A DNA stretch of 64,000 nt, taken from contig NC_079376.1 of assembly GCF_021018895.1 (NCBI RefSeq), forward strand, positions 11,337,001-11,401,000, read 5' to 3'. Made by a program: the position numbers and the translations under genes. Below the pieces are notes generated by a model. It did not search any database and was not told the DNA's origin. It saw only the letters and a list, made by a program, of their open reading frames with translations. Below, piece after piece: positions 41,193-51,870 of the stretch. This stretch comes from Seriola aureovittata (Eukaryota; Chordata; Actinopteri; Carangiformes; Carangidae). Within the stretch, counting starts at the first letter, position 1, and each line of letters starts with the position of its first letter.

Positions 41193-42229
41193 TGCTCATC
41201 ATTTCATCTCTCCGAGCTGAGCTGTTAGCTGAGCTGCATAGACAGTGACTCTTGCCAGATATGAGCAAAGACGCCCCCTCAGTTGCAGCCATAGACATGA
41301 GCAAATTCATCCAACCTAATCCAGGCGCCTGTTGTGTTTATCTGTGGGTGAGATGGATAGGAAAAGGCCCAGAATTGGGGTGTCAGGGGGAGAGTGAGGG
41401 TGCAGCTCTGTTAACACTCTCAGACAGCCACTCATCTGTTGCTCATTGTCATCCAGACGCACACACTATATAAGTAGCATTGAACATAAGCTCTATTGTC
41501 TGTAACAATTGGCATTAGCTGCAGTTTGTATTCATCAACATATGGGCACAAGCTTTGATCAGGCGAGAGGCACAAAGGAGTGAAGCATGACAGTGATTTA
41601 GCATGCATCTAGTGACCTCATCGCAGGGTTGTCAGGTAGGCAGTGGGACACGGCTCACCTACTTTAGCTCATCGCACTCCCGTCTCCCTTCTCCTCCCCC
41701 CTCCTCCTTTTCCCTCCTTCCCTCATCCCTCTGTCTTGCTCCTCCCTGATAGCTTTTACCGCTCTGCTGATTTCACAAATAGGCCTCATTGATTGAATCT
41801 GATTCTTGTGGATAGAGCAGCTTTATTGAGTGGCTTTTTCGCTGATGGACAGGAGTGTGTGGGTGTGTGCATTTCTTTCACACATGCATGTGTGCATGTT
41901 AGGGATGATAAAGAAAAACTTCCTTTTCTCATCCCTCTTTCACTCTGTAATCCAGCAGCTATTCCTCTCCTGGGAATTCCAGCAGCCAGATCATTACAGA
42001 CACATATACACACATGCAGCATGCTCACACACACAGTCCTAGTAATGGCTGTGTCTGAGCGAATGTTTTATTATGGGTGGTGCATGCTGACTGAGGAGTC
42101 TGTTAATTGTGGCGACACCTTGAGCAAGGCAACATTAAAGTGTTAACTGCTCTCTGTGGTGCTGTTCATCAAACATTCATCTAAGCTGTGCTTCTGTGGT
42201 AGGAAGCTGGCCCAGTACACCCAGGGCTA

Positions 42230-42720
42230 CACAGTTCAAACCAAGAATATGTAACTTTTGCTGAGGTGCGGCAACAGCGGCCTCTGCAGACAGTGGTAAT
42301 TACAGGACACTGGCGCATTAAATTCTGTTGGCCTCTGAGACCGATCGGTTAAGGGTACTGCAAGCAGCATACCGCTAGAAGCTAAGACGTCATGTACAAA
42401 AAACAAAGCCTATCAGCCGCTCAGTGCAAACCAGCAATGACGCTGTCAAGTTAGCACTCAGCTAATCCAACTAACCGAAATCATCTGAACCATCGGCTGT
42501 TGAGTGCTCAAGTTTAGATGCTAGGAGCTAGTCTGTCTGTCATTGCCCAATGTCCATACTGAGAATACTAAGCTAGCTTCTTCTTATAGCTAGATGTCTA
42601 TTGACCCAACTATGGTCTGCAGGTGGTGGTGTATGACCGAAAGCGTTTCGCACTTATTGTGGGAGATCATAGCCACTGAACATAAGCAACATAGTGCAAG
42701 AAGAGGTGTTTGGGATACAA
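42230..42720. mobile_element. possible degenerate transposon-derived sequence
   Basis: The stretch around GGTGCGGCAACAGCGGCCTC and the GCTAGC-rich part (42515-42600) has the look of non-autonomous fish repeats. No target-site duplication or terminal inverted repeat was identified, so this is a weak call. Confidence 0.25.
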
Positions 42721-44418
42721 GTCTGTGTGCCATCATAACAATTTTGAAGCTGTTATTTTAAGGTAAAAAGTCAATCCATGTTCACTCTGGTCACCAAAAT
42801 TGTCTTTCGGTTTCTCTCGATCTCGCAGCCATTTTGGATATGCAATTTTATTTGTTGTGTAGGTTAAACCAGAGTGCTGACATTGCTGGCACTTCTCAAA
42901 GCATCCACAGAGCACTACAGAGAACAAAAACAGAGAAAAACAGGGAAGTGTTGCAGCAGGGAATTCGTATTTTGATGGGGAAAAATGAGCTTGTTTCAGA
43001 TGTAAATCAGAAATGATCTGTCGGGGTTTGGGGGCTTTAGCTAACAAACTGTGTTAGTGAGAAGATGGAGCTATATCAGCAGCACTCCACTGGGGATACA
43101 CACATTTCACACACAGCAGCGCACACCTCATCCTAGCAGCAGCATCTGTGCTCTTCCCCTCTCGCTGCCCTCTATTTTGTGCCTCTCTCCTCTCAATAGG
43201 CAGTGTGCCACCTAGGCAGAGTTGGATGGATGGTGGCACCCTCTTCCCCCGTGCCCATTTAACCCTCACAACCCTGCAGATCCATCATCATACAACACAA
43301 ACACAGCCCTAACATTCATATCCCAGCATATATTTGTCCTGAGCTGCAGCCTGCTGCCAAGTCCTTTGTATCTTGTGAGAGACCAGCCAATCTCTAATGA
43401 CCCCAAAATGTGTTCAAATTTTTCTGAATTTTAAAAAGTTAGTCTTGTCACAAAATATTTTAATTGTAGCTACAAAGACACTATGGATCTGTGGTTCTGC
43501 AGTTTGAACCTTGCTCATGAGGGCTGCCTGCACTTGATTCGGGATGAAAAACTAAGGAGTTTGTAAATGATTGTTGGGAGATGGCAGACCTGTGTGTTAG
43601 GGAAAGCTAATGACAGGTAAGGTTTTTTGCAGAATGGATAGTCTTTATATAGCTCTCATTAAATAAAAGGCAAAAACAAATGTTTTTGTTGTCATGATAA
43701 ACGTGTTAAGATGTGAAAGCATCTTAACACCCCCCACCCCCCATCTGCCCGACCACACCCACCCCCTGATGATTTGCATCTGGTGAAGTTATATTTTCTT
43801 TTTGTCTTGCCTTTTTCCCTTTCCTTCCCTCAGTTTTGTCTAGCAAGTCGGCTTGGCCTACTTCCAAAGAACCACTGACACAGTTTTTAGGGAAACACAC
43901 ACAAAGAAGGAAGAAAAAACAGCTGCTTTGAGTCATTAGTACATTTTAGCTTGTGGGGGTTATTTTTGTTTGTTTGTTTGTTTTGTTTTGTTTTATTTTG
44001 TTTTTTACTTTTTTATATTTTACAAGTTTGTAGAGGTCATGGTCTGATTTAATTTGTGGTGTAAGTAACTGAAGAGAAGGAGGGAAGGAAAAAAAGGAAG
44101 AAGCAAAGATAACAATGACAAATTGTATTCAGTGCTATTTACTTTGCACACTTTTAGGTGTGATAGGCAGCTATTTCAGGTCTTGTTCATGCATGTCTAC
44201 AAGTGTTTGCATAGAGGTTGCAGCATCTAATTAGAAATGTAAAGTAAATTTTGACTCTCCATTGAGGAAGGTTTACTTGCCCATGTTAGCCATTGACCCA
44301 GGCCTTGTTTAATTAACCTAGTGATGTTATCATTGTTGATGCTGTATGTCAAGTGGTTCTCTCCTCACCTCTAAGGCTGAGGGTAAGGGAACAGAATACG
44401 GCTTGGCAACAATTTAGG

Positions 44419-44420
<2 letters not shown>

Positions 44421-44456
<36 letters not shown>
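44421..44456. repeat. (GT)18 microsatellite
   Basis: An uninterrupted GT run. Confidence 0.95.
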
Positions 44457-44461
<5 letters not shown>

Positions 44462-44959
44462 TGTGTTAAAATTATTGAGGAATGCATTTTTTAATAACCG
44501 CTTAATGTGTAATTAGGATAATTGTATCACAGGGTTTTGATTTGATATTAAATACCGGGTTCACAGTTGTGCATTACCATGTTTTTTTTGAGCACAGAAC
44601 AGAATGACTAATGAATTTATAATTTGTAATTTTTTGTAATGTAAAGCGGTTTGTTTAGTATCATATTTTTGATGATAGGCCACAGTAAAATTGTAAATTT
44701 CTTCAGCTCTGGGAGCACATCAAATTTTGATAAGAAGAAAAAATGTGAATCATGTATGTTGCATCACTAGTTTTTGCACCACTGGTCTTTTGTCTGTCTT
44801 TGCAGGGAAAAATGTAGCTTTGAAAAATGTTGGTGTATTTTTGTGCTTTAAGACTTCCCCAATAAAAGAAAAGAGAGACAGAGAACTGTGGAGGTAGTGA
44901 AGGAGAGAGAGAATTTCCTTGCTTCGTTAATTGGCAGCTCTGTGGTACACTAAACATTG

Positions 44960-44997
44960 CACACACACACACACACACTCACTCACTCACGCACGCG

Positions 44998-45072
<75 letters not shown>

Positions 45073-45136
45073 TCACTCACTCACTCACTCACTCACTCAC
45101 TCACTCACTCACTCACACGCTTTCACACACACACAT
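44960..45136. repeat. compound (CA)n(CTCA)n tract with a repeated higher-order module
   Basis: The order CA run, CTCA run, CACGC, CTTTCACACA occurs twice: a short copy (44960-45008, three CTCA units) and a long copy (45002-45136, about 12 CTCA units). Confidence 0.94.
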
Positions 45137-45879
45137 ACATACACACTGAAACTGAAAACTGTGAAAACTGTGACTGCTCTGAGGCCAGTGCCTTATATTT
45201 AGTCAAGGGAGACCAGCCTCTGTCACTTTTTCTCTTGCTTAACCTAGCTCTTTTTCTTCCTCTCTCTGTGCCTGTGTTGAAGAGGAGTCTCAGGGGAGGG
45301 CTTAACTCTGAGCCCTCGTTCTTTTTTCCTTTCTTTCTCTCTCACCCCTTCCACGTCTTTCTTTCCTTATCGTCCTCTGAATGGAGCGGCAGACTTGTTG
45401 TTGAACTGTGAATTAGTCCAGGAGACAGACTCTGCGCAAAGATAGAATAGAGAAAAGAGGGAGGTTCAGTATCTGCCTTCCTGCTTTATTACTGTCACCA
45501 CATTACTGTGTTTGCAGGTGATGCGTTTACATGTAGATGCAGAGTGCATGTGCATAAGCCTTTGTGTTCGTGAGTTGAAACAGTGAATGAGCGAGCACCA
45601 CAGCTTTACCTTTTTATAGTGGCAAAAAGCATGAAATCAATAGTTCACTTAAGGTGAATCTGAGGTCAGTGAGGTTTCGCATGCCTGTCTTTGAACCTTT
45701 TAGTTCGGAGAGTAATTCACATAAGGCCCCGCTGAAATTGTGATGTACAACCTGGAAAATCACAGGGGCTTCTGTGTTGTCATGGTTATTGAGTGTTCGG
45801 TAGCTTCAGAGGAAATGGAGTTTGGGGGTGTGCAAAAGGGAAGGGGGGAATGGATGGGTGTGAGTGGGAGGAGGGGTGC

Positions 45880-46250
45880 TATCTTAATTGCTTTCCGTGA
45901 ATAATTTCAGTCCCCTAATTTGGCGATAATGACAGTGGCTGCTGCTTTTGTATTTATTTATCCAAACATTAATTGACAGGACTGACATTAGCCAGGGCGG
46001 TTATTGCGCATTTGATTGCGCACAAGGGAGCAAAGAAAATTACAGTAATTATCATTCTGATATGGATTATGAATATGCATTCCCACACTTAATGTTTCTG
46101 TCAGCATTTTAGTAACAACAAGGCACTCTGCCATGACAACAGCACTTTTGCTTATCTCTATCTCCGTTTCCCTAAACCCAATCCAACCGGTGCTCTTGGA
46201 GAACAGATGACATGTCTTGTCCAAATGATTTAGCTGCTCCACTGCTGCTT
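45880..46250. other. candidate non-coding regulatory block upstream of exon 5
   Basis: A complex, repeat-free, AT-rich stretch with many homeodomain-type TAAT/ATTA cores, and two ATTGCGCA octamers (46003 and 46015) 12 bases apart. It differs in texture from the surrounding simple-repeat-rich intron. Conservation was not tested. Confidence 0.3.
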
Positions 46251-46401
46251 TTTAACAACACGGTCATGTAGTTAGGTGAGAAAGTTGTCATGTGGATTGT
46301 TTCAGCTGGCCTGTAAAGGAGTGGGATTTATGTGTGGTTTGTTTTTGTGGATAGATGTTAAAATTTTCTTCTTCTTTTTTTTTTTCTTTTTTTTTATACA
46401 G

Positions 46402-46489
46402 GCGGAGGGAGAAGACAATTTGAAGAAGATGCAGCTGATGGAGCTTGCAATTCTGAATGGGACATACAGAGACAACAACATCAAAACAC
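46402..46489 (+). CDS. qkia: quaking exon 5: QUA2
   Basis: The acceptor is ttttttatacag|gcg and the donor is cac|gtaagt. The exon is 88 bases: 29 codons (residues 183-211) plus one base of the next codon. It reads [20 protein letters not shown] followed by TYRDNNIKT. This is the QUA2 segment, whose [13 protein letters not shown] helix is nearly invariant among quaking proteins and contributes to recognition of the 5' part of the QRE. The final base C joins CC from exon 6 to make proline. Two ACTAAT motifs follow in the intron at 46563 and 46644. Confidence 0.96.
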
Positions 46490-47952
46490 GTAAGTGAGAC
46501 GCCATGAATACTCTCACACATATCCACACTCCACATAGTCCATCTGTTTTGCACCATACACAACTAATCTTTTGACTGCATTGACTATACATACTTTGTT
46601 ATATCAGAGAAAACATAATCTTTTATTTCTGTGTTTCTCATTAACTAATACTGTTTACCTTCATCAAATTAATGTGTAGTCAGATCTCCTGTGTACATAC
46701 CATCATATTATCTCTTCTGACCATTAGCAGACCTCTCTCTCCCTCTCAAGCTCTCCAAACAATTCATGTTTACCTACCCCTCCATGAGGAGGACAACTTC
46801 CATTCCGTTCTTCTCCGTACTTCTTTCCTCCTCAACCATCCCACCCCACCCCCCCATCCCCCACCCCTGCAATCCAGATGCAATCGCTCTGTATCACTTG
46901 CTCTTGGCGGACTCTAAACCTCCAGCACATTGCTGTATTCCACTTGCTCAACTCTGCATGTTCGTCACTAGTTCACACATCTACAGCGTTTTCTCCTTAA
47001 TCACAAAGTGTCATTTCTAAATGCATAATCACATCTGGATATGGACAGAATAAATCCAGATCTTGTGCAGTTGTTCTGAACTCTTGGTTATGTGGTTAAT
47101 TATTATTCAAAATTGAATTCGAACATAATCAGAAACTCATCAAATTTATAAAATGAAACTCAAAGTGATTAATTTCACTTTTTAATGTTCCTTATTTAAC
47201 ATGCTCAAATGGTAGCCATGATGAACTAGCCCACCACCTAACCACAGTTACCATAGCATTTGATTTAATTGACCTGCCTTTGGGGAAGCTTGTGTGGCAC
47301 AGCACGTAGTACATGCTAATGCAAAACCACTTGAAAAATTATTTTTGTGTGTTCATTTGTACACCATCCAATCTAAATGGACTGCTGACTTTATAAAGGA
47401 CCAACAGTCCTTAAAATCACCATAAACTTGAATGTAACATTGTCCATCAGCGATCTTCATGTCAAATACAAAAGTCTTACCAGTCTTTTGTGAAATCTGC
47501 TCCTTTGTGTCCTCCTCCCTATGTAGTCAACTGCTCCATTTCTGTAAATGTGTGTGTTTTTACCTCGCCTATGCCATTTCCACTAGATGAATGTGTAGCT
47601 GCCATGGTGATTGGTATGCTTTGAATGCATTGGGATGACAGCAGCATTTTGTGCTTCTCGTGTTTTGGTGTGAGGGGTTATTTTTTATTTTGTTTGCTAT
47701 GTTGACCTTTTCTTTGCAACAAATTGTGGCTTTTGTGGTTCACCACCATGATCATTGCATGGACTAATTTTCCCTTTTGTCCCCCTTCCTCCCCTCTCTC
47801 CTGCCACTTCCTGTTCCCTTTTCTTTTCCTCCTTTTGTATTTTCACCCTTCACTGTTCATATGTGATTATGATCAACCACACTACACTTTATCTCTTGTT
47901 CTCTTTCTTTCTTTCTTTCTACTCCTGTCCTTTGCTCTCTTGCTTATGGCAG
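46490..47952 (+). other. qkia: intron 5 (1.46 kb)
   Basis: The intron runs from GT at 46490 to AG at 47951-47952. It ends in an unusually long C/T-rich tract (about 47775-47945), typical of a strong polypyrimidine tract. ACTAAT motifs are at 46563, 46644 and 47763. No coding exon was found in it, although the exon 6 frame happens to stay open upstream into the pyrimidine tract. Confidence 0.88.
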
Positions 47953-48252
47953 CCACCCTTGCGTTCTCTCTTGCAGCGGCGGCAGCAGCCGCACAGGGCC
48001 CCCGTCTCATAGCAGCCCCTACGGGTCAGGTGTTGCCTCCCCAGGCACTCCGGCCCCCAACACCAGCTGGGGCCCCCATCATGAACCTCATCCGGCCCAC
48101 TCAGATGGCTGCCATGCTGCCCAATGGCACCCCCACCCTGGTGCCTCCCACACCGGATGGCGGGCTTATCTACACCACCCCTTACGAGTACCCTTACGCC
48201 CTGGCACCCACCTCCCTGTTGGAGTACCCCATCGAGCACAGTGGGGTTCTAG
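47953..48252 (+). CDS. qkia: quaking exon 6: Ala/Pro/Tyr-rich regulatory tail
   Basis: The upstream acceptor is ttatggcag|cc and the main donor is cttctag|gtaaga-type (a strong AG|GTAAGA). The 300 bases hold two bases completing P212, 99 codons and one base of G312. It begins PTLAFSL followed by seven alanines and Q, then a Pro-rich stretch ([12 protein letters not shown]), and ends with a Tyr-rich segment [13 protein letters not shown] and [13 protein letters not shown]. In mammalian QKI this tail carries PxxP motifs and Src-family phosphorylation sites near the tyrosines (established); here the tyrosine cluster is kept. A second acceptor at 47975-47976 would remove 24 bases in frame, and a second donor after 48393 would add 141 bases in frame; both are listed separately. 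GC content is clearly higher than in neighbouring introns. Confidence 0.95.
47977..48252 (+). CDS. qkia: alternative exon 6 start (24-base downstream acceptor)
   Basis: A second acceptor, gttctctcttgcag|cggcgg, lies 24 bases inside exon 6 and has its own pyrimidine tract, partly formed by the coding sequence for LAFSL. Using it keeps the phase: the C from exon 5 plus CG still gives proline, followed by five alanines instead of TLAFSL plus seven alanines. The product lacks eight residues (213-220). From memory the same CTTGCAG is present at this place in mammalian QKI, where shortened forms are reported; this was not verified. Confidence 0.6.
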
Positions 48253-48393
48253 GTAAGAGAGCCTGGGGAAGCATGGGTGCGGCAGGTACAGCGGCCAACT
48301 TTAGCCAGCCTGGACAGGAGGGCAGCTTGTTTTACCCCGGAGCTGGGGTGCTGGACGCGGCTTCCATGAGCCACAGTCAGGACTTGTTGAAAG
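48253..48393 (+). CDS. qkia: candidate alternative 3' extension of exon 6 (47 codons, in frame)
   Basis: Directly after the main exon 6 donor the frame stays open, and a second good donor, gaaag|gtaaat, occurs at 48394. The extra segment is exactly 141 bases, so it leaves the phase unchanged and joins exon 7 normally. It would insert 47 residues, starting [17 protein letters not shown] and ending SHSQDLLKG, between VLG and AMATKV. The segment is GC-rich and dominated by Ala, Gly, Ser and Gln, much like the exon 6 tail, unlike the surrounding intron. If the intron were retained instead, the frame runs to TGA at 48414-48416 and gives a QKI form with a 54-55 residue tail and no RVHPYQR nuclear signal. 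There is no transcript evidence here; the alternative is chance openness of a GC-rich intron start. Confidence 0.5.
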
Positions 48394-50447
48394 GTAAATA
48401 TGTCGTGTCCACCTGAGGATCAAAACAAACAGACAAACTCACAGGGTGGATGTGCTGGTGAAGCTCTTGGTAATGGGGATGATCAGCTACAGTATGTGGC
48501 TCATATGGACGCTATATTAAAATGGCAAAGGGGGACAAATCTTACCTTGTGAGGGCTAGGCTCTTGGAAAGTTCTCTTCATAATTTAGACTGAGGTTACT
48601 TCACTGTTTTTAGTTACGCTCTCGCCAAACAGTTATGCTCTCAGGTTGACATTGCCTCTTTTCTGCAAGGTTCATATAGGAGGACTTGGCTCAGTGTGAA
48701 ATGAAGCACGCTGACAGAAACACGCTCACATACACGCAGCCTGCTCTCTAACCCTTTCATGCACTGGCCTGGAGGCATATTCAGTCTGGCGGCAGATCCC
48801 CTCGGATTTCTGCAGCTTTTGAAATCATTTCTCTGCGCTGTTCTCTGCAGGCAGGCCTTGATGCCTGCAGATAGTCCCCCTCTCACTCCCACTGGGGATG
48901 TTCATTAAATTCCTCCAGTCTTCCCTTTTTTCTTCTCCTTCCCCTCTCTCCATTGTCTTAGCTTCACCCCTCTTGAACTTGAGGTCTGTGCTTTTACCTG
49001 ACGTTCCTCTTAGTGTCTGTGTCAGGAGTACAGTTCAGTATCAGGGTGTATATGTTATATTCATTCTCAGTGGTGCTTTAAGCTCAACACATCTGCTACC
49101 AAAGAGGCAACTGAACATGTATGGATAGAGCAGTCTGATATGAACACCGTATGTTGTATTGATGCTGCAGTTAACAAAAGCAAAGAGCAAAGAAAAGAAG
49201 AGCCTTTGTCAGTTGCTTTTCTGCTTTAATTTGACAAAGTACTCCTTTAATGTTCGTGCCATCATCTGGCAGCATCAGACACAAGTGTGATTTTTAGGTG
49301 ACCTGTGGATTTGAGGTGCCTCTGGGAGTCATGTGTAGAACAGACAGGGGCAGCTGACTGGCTTTTCTCTCTTTAACTTGCAGGGTTACACCAGCTTAGT
49401 GCATTTTATTTACTCACACTATCGATTGGTGCCTTCAGCAACACAGGGCCCTGTGGAACACACTCACTCTCATACTCACACAAATACTCGTGCACTTGGC
49501 TCGACTGCCTGCGCTACTGTATCTAGCCGCCATTGGCTTCTCTGAGAATAAGGAAATATCAGGCCATCTGCTGCTTCAAAGTAGTGTAGGTGGCTGCGTA
49601 TTCATCAGCCAAAACTTGCTCTTAACTTGACAATGCCAGAACAAAATCCTTGTTGAATTTTTTTTACTTATTTCATATAGCTCCTTTTCCGCTGAGATGG
49701 CTTGATTTTTTTTTTTTTACCCTTAATTCCTGCACGCATTGCATTTTTGTAATACTTGAACATACATGACACACACAACAAACACTCTGCTTGTGTCATT
49801 TACACGAGGAAGTGCCAGGCACTGCAGCAGGAATAGATCAGTAGTGACAAATATAGCAGGTAAATGACAGCCTCTGCCACCATGGAACAGATTGACCTGG
49901 AGAGAAATGGTGAAAGAAGGAAAGAGAAAATGAATGAGAGAGGGAGAGGCAGGTGGTATCTGGCACTATTCAATTACCATCAGCGCTGTATTGGATTTCC
50001 CCACCTTTCAAAATAAAGAGACAAATTTCTCTCAATCCCCCTCTGGATCCCACAGGAAGCAGAACATTATTTTTCCAGACAGCCCAGGAGCCTGTACCCT
50101 TTACCTGCCCCCTTTTCAAAGAGTCCTCTATATAACTCTGAGCACTGTGGAATTTTATTACTTAAGTTATGCATTTTTAAATACCAAGAAAAACTCCAAA
50201 AAGGTGTATTATTTTTTTCTACTGCATTTTTCTAAACGTAAAAAAAAAAAGAAAAAAGAAAAAGATATGTGTGGTGTGTAAATGTACTATAATCTGTATT
50301 ATGTTGCTATTCTGTGTATTGTTGTATTATCCAAGCATTATAATGATAATGGTTAAAAATGTGAATGTTGTTACTGTAAAAGATGACTGTTTTTTTCCCC
50401 TCCTCAAAGTGAATGGTTTCTAACCTTGTGGACCTGTTACAATCTAG
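48253..50447 (+). other. qkia: intron 6 (2.2 kb)
   Basis: The intron runs from GT at 48253 (or 48394 for the alternative donor) to AG at 50446-50447. A branch-point-like TTTCTAAC at 50417-50424 lies about 25 bases before exon 7, and the intervening tract is poor in pyrimidines, so the exon 7 acceptor looks weak and regulatable. I looked here for exons ending in the QKI-6 and QKI-7 tails and did not recognise one. Confidence 0.85.
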
Positions 50448-50522
50448 GTGCAATGGCTACTAAAGTGAGACGGCATGACACGCGGGTCCATCCTTACCAA
50501 AGGATTGTGACCGCTGACAGAG
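50448..50522 (+). CDS. qkia: quaking exon 7: QKI-5-specific nuclear localisation signal
   Basis: The acceptor is acaatctag|gt and the donor is agag|gtcagt. The 75 bases give two bases completing G312, 24 codons and one base of A337. The peptide is [20 protein letters not shown] followed by TADR. RVHPYQR (residues 324-330) is the nuclear localisation signal that makes QKI-5 nuclear and shuttling, in contrast to the cytoplasmic QKI-6/7 forms (established in mammals). Relative to mammalian QKI-5 I see Met for Val after GA, and Thr for Met in HDxRV, both as I recall for fish quaking-A. The weak acceptor fits regulated inclusion. Confidence 0.96.
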
Positions 50523-51797
50523 GTCAGTTTAGTCTCTTAGCTACACTCTACTATTGACTGATGCATTTCAATGATTATTATGCCTATTATGCCTCGATGC
50601 CTTAGTTGGGAGTTTGTATATTGTCTATATCGTATTTTTATTTTTTGTTTTGTTTTCCTTTCCCCCCCACCACCTTTCCTACCCCATACATCCACACACC
50701 AGCTAAATGGTTGATTGTGGTCTGCACATTTTGTTTACATTTAGTACTTAACATATACAATATATGTTGACTGTGTATATGTCAAAGCTCAGGCAAAAGT
50801 GATCTTAACAGCTTTTGGTTCATGCAGCTGTGAAGCCAGGACAGGTAGTACTTTGCAGGCAGTGTTGAAGGTGTGTAATGACATTCCTCTGATGTGAGAT
50901 TAGAGCCTAAAATGGGGCAGGCTTGTTCCCATACATGATTTATCTCCTTAGCTCATAAGGAGCAAAGAAAAAGGAGAAGCATTTCTATACTGTATCTGAG
51001 AGACCTAGTAGGCAGAAGACAAGTAGCCATGCTGCTACCAGGCACCATTTCACCTTGAAATTTAAATTTATTTTGGATTTTATTTTTCTATGGAAGACAG
51101 ACACGCACAGACATAAGCTGAGGTAGCTTGCATTCTCTCCAGTGTATTGCAAATATATTGAAATAAAGCTAAAATACATTTTTAATATTTCAGTTGTACA
51201 TGAGGTACTGTCATTTTATATTTGAGCATTTTATATCAAATGTATTTATGGTTCTTGTGTATATTTATATTATATAAAAATATACTGCTAAATAAAGAGA
51301 AAGAATCGGAAAACATCGATTCATCTATTCATTGCACATTTAACACTAGTCACAGTTATCCCTCACATAACATCAGTTATTGTAAGTCCTCCTTACCACT
51401 AATCACACTGTTTGTAACTTGCACTCCAACTTGAAAGACACTAAAACACTAGATTCTTGTTTTTTGTTACTTTGTTTGTCTGTTCGTACCTCTCTTTGCT
51501 TCAGTTTTTTTTTTTTTTTTTGGTTTTGGGGGCAATGTGCGCTTAAATTAAAACCGCCAAGCAACATGATTCAGGGTGGGGGCTTAGTAGTTGGGATCAT
51601 GATGTGACAACGTCATGATTATGATGAGATTAGCTGGGTTCATCTCATATTGGCAGGGGAGTTAAGAGCAGGGGCAACATGAGAGATTGCATTCATTTTA
51701 TTGTTAAAATGATGTCATTCCAGTCTCTTCTTGCTGACACTAATATCCTTTCTATCTTTTTTTTCTGTTTGTTTTGTTTTTGTTTCTAACCACCTAG
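50523..51797 (+). other. qkia: intron 7 (1.28 kb)
   Basis: The donor GTCAGT at 50523 is weaker than the other donors. The intron ends in a T-rich tract (51756-51786) and AG at 51796-51797. ACTAAT at 51739-51744 is both a plausible branch point and a QKI-type motif, and TAAC at 51787-51790 is a half site. The middle is AT-rich with a T run at 51506-51522; no exon was seen. Confidence 0.88.
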
Positions 51798-51814
51798 CCG
51801 CCACCGGCAACTAA
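51798..51814 (+). CDS. qkia: quaking exon 8: QKI-5 C terminus AATGN and stop
   Basis: The acceptor is taaccacctag|cc. The first two bases complete A337, then the codons give A-T-G-N and TAA. The ending AATGN is the invariant QKI-5 C terminus, so this transcript is the nuclear QKI-5 type. The last Asn codon and stop form ACTAAC (51810-51815), a core quaking response element across the stop codon. The short coding part is convincing only because phase, acceptor and the upstream exon all agree. Confidence 0.94.
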
Positions 51815-51815
51815 C
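51810..51815 (+). promoter_or_regulatory. qkia: quaking response element core across the stop codon
   Basis: ACTAAC overlaps the last codon and the TAA. In the pre-mRNA an upstream TAAC half site (51787-51790) lies 19 bases away, within the 1-20 base spacing of the bipartite QRE, but it is intronic and would be lost on splicing. Function is inferred. Confidence 0.45.
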
Positions 51816-51870
51816 ACATGACCTTCTGACCTCTGAACTCTTCACCCAATGACGAGCCGCCCCAAGCCTG

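Noticed and set aside
43629..43650. TTTTTTGCAG followed by a frame reading EWI then other residues and stop, similar to the start of the QKI-7 tail
   Set aside because: It lies upstream of exons 5 and 6, so it cannot be spliced after exon 6, and similarity ends after three residues.
47724..47952. Open frame extending upstream from exon 6, suggesting a new start codon
   Set aside because: It is the polypyrimidine tract of the exon 6 acceptor read in the exon frame (Phe/Leu/Ser-rich).
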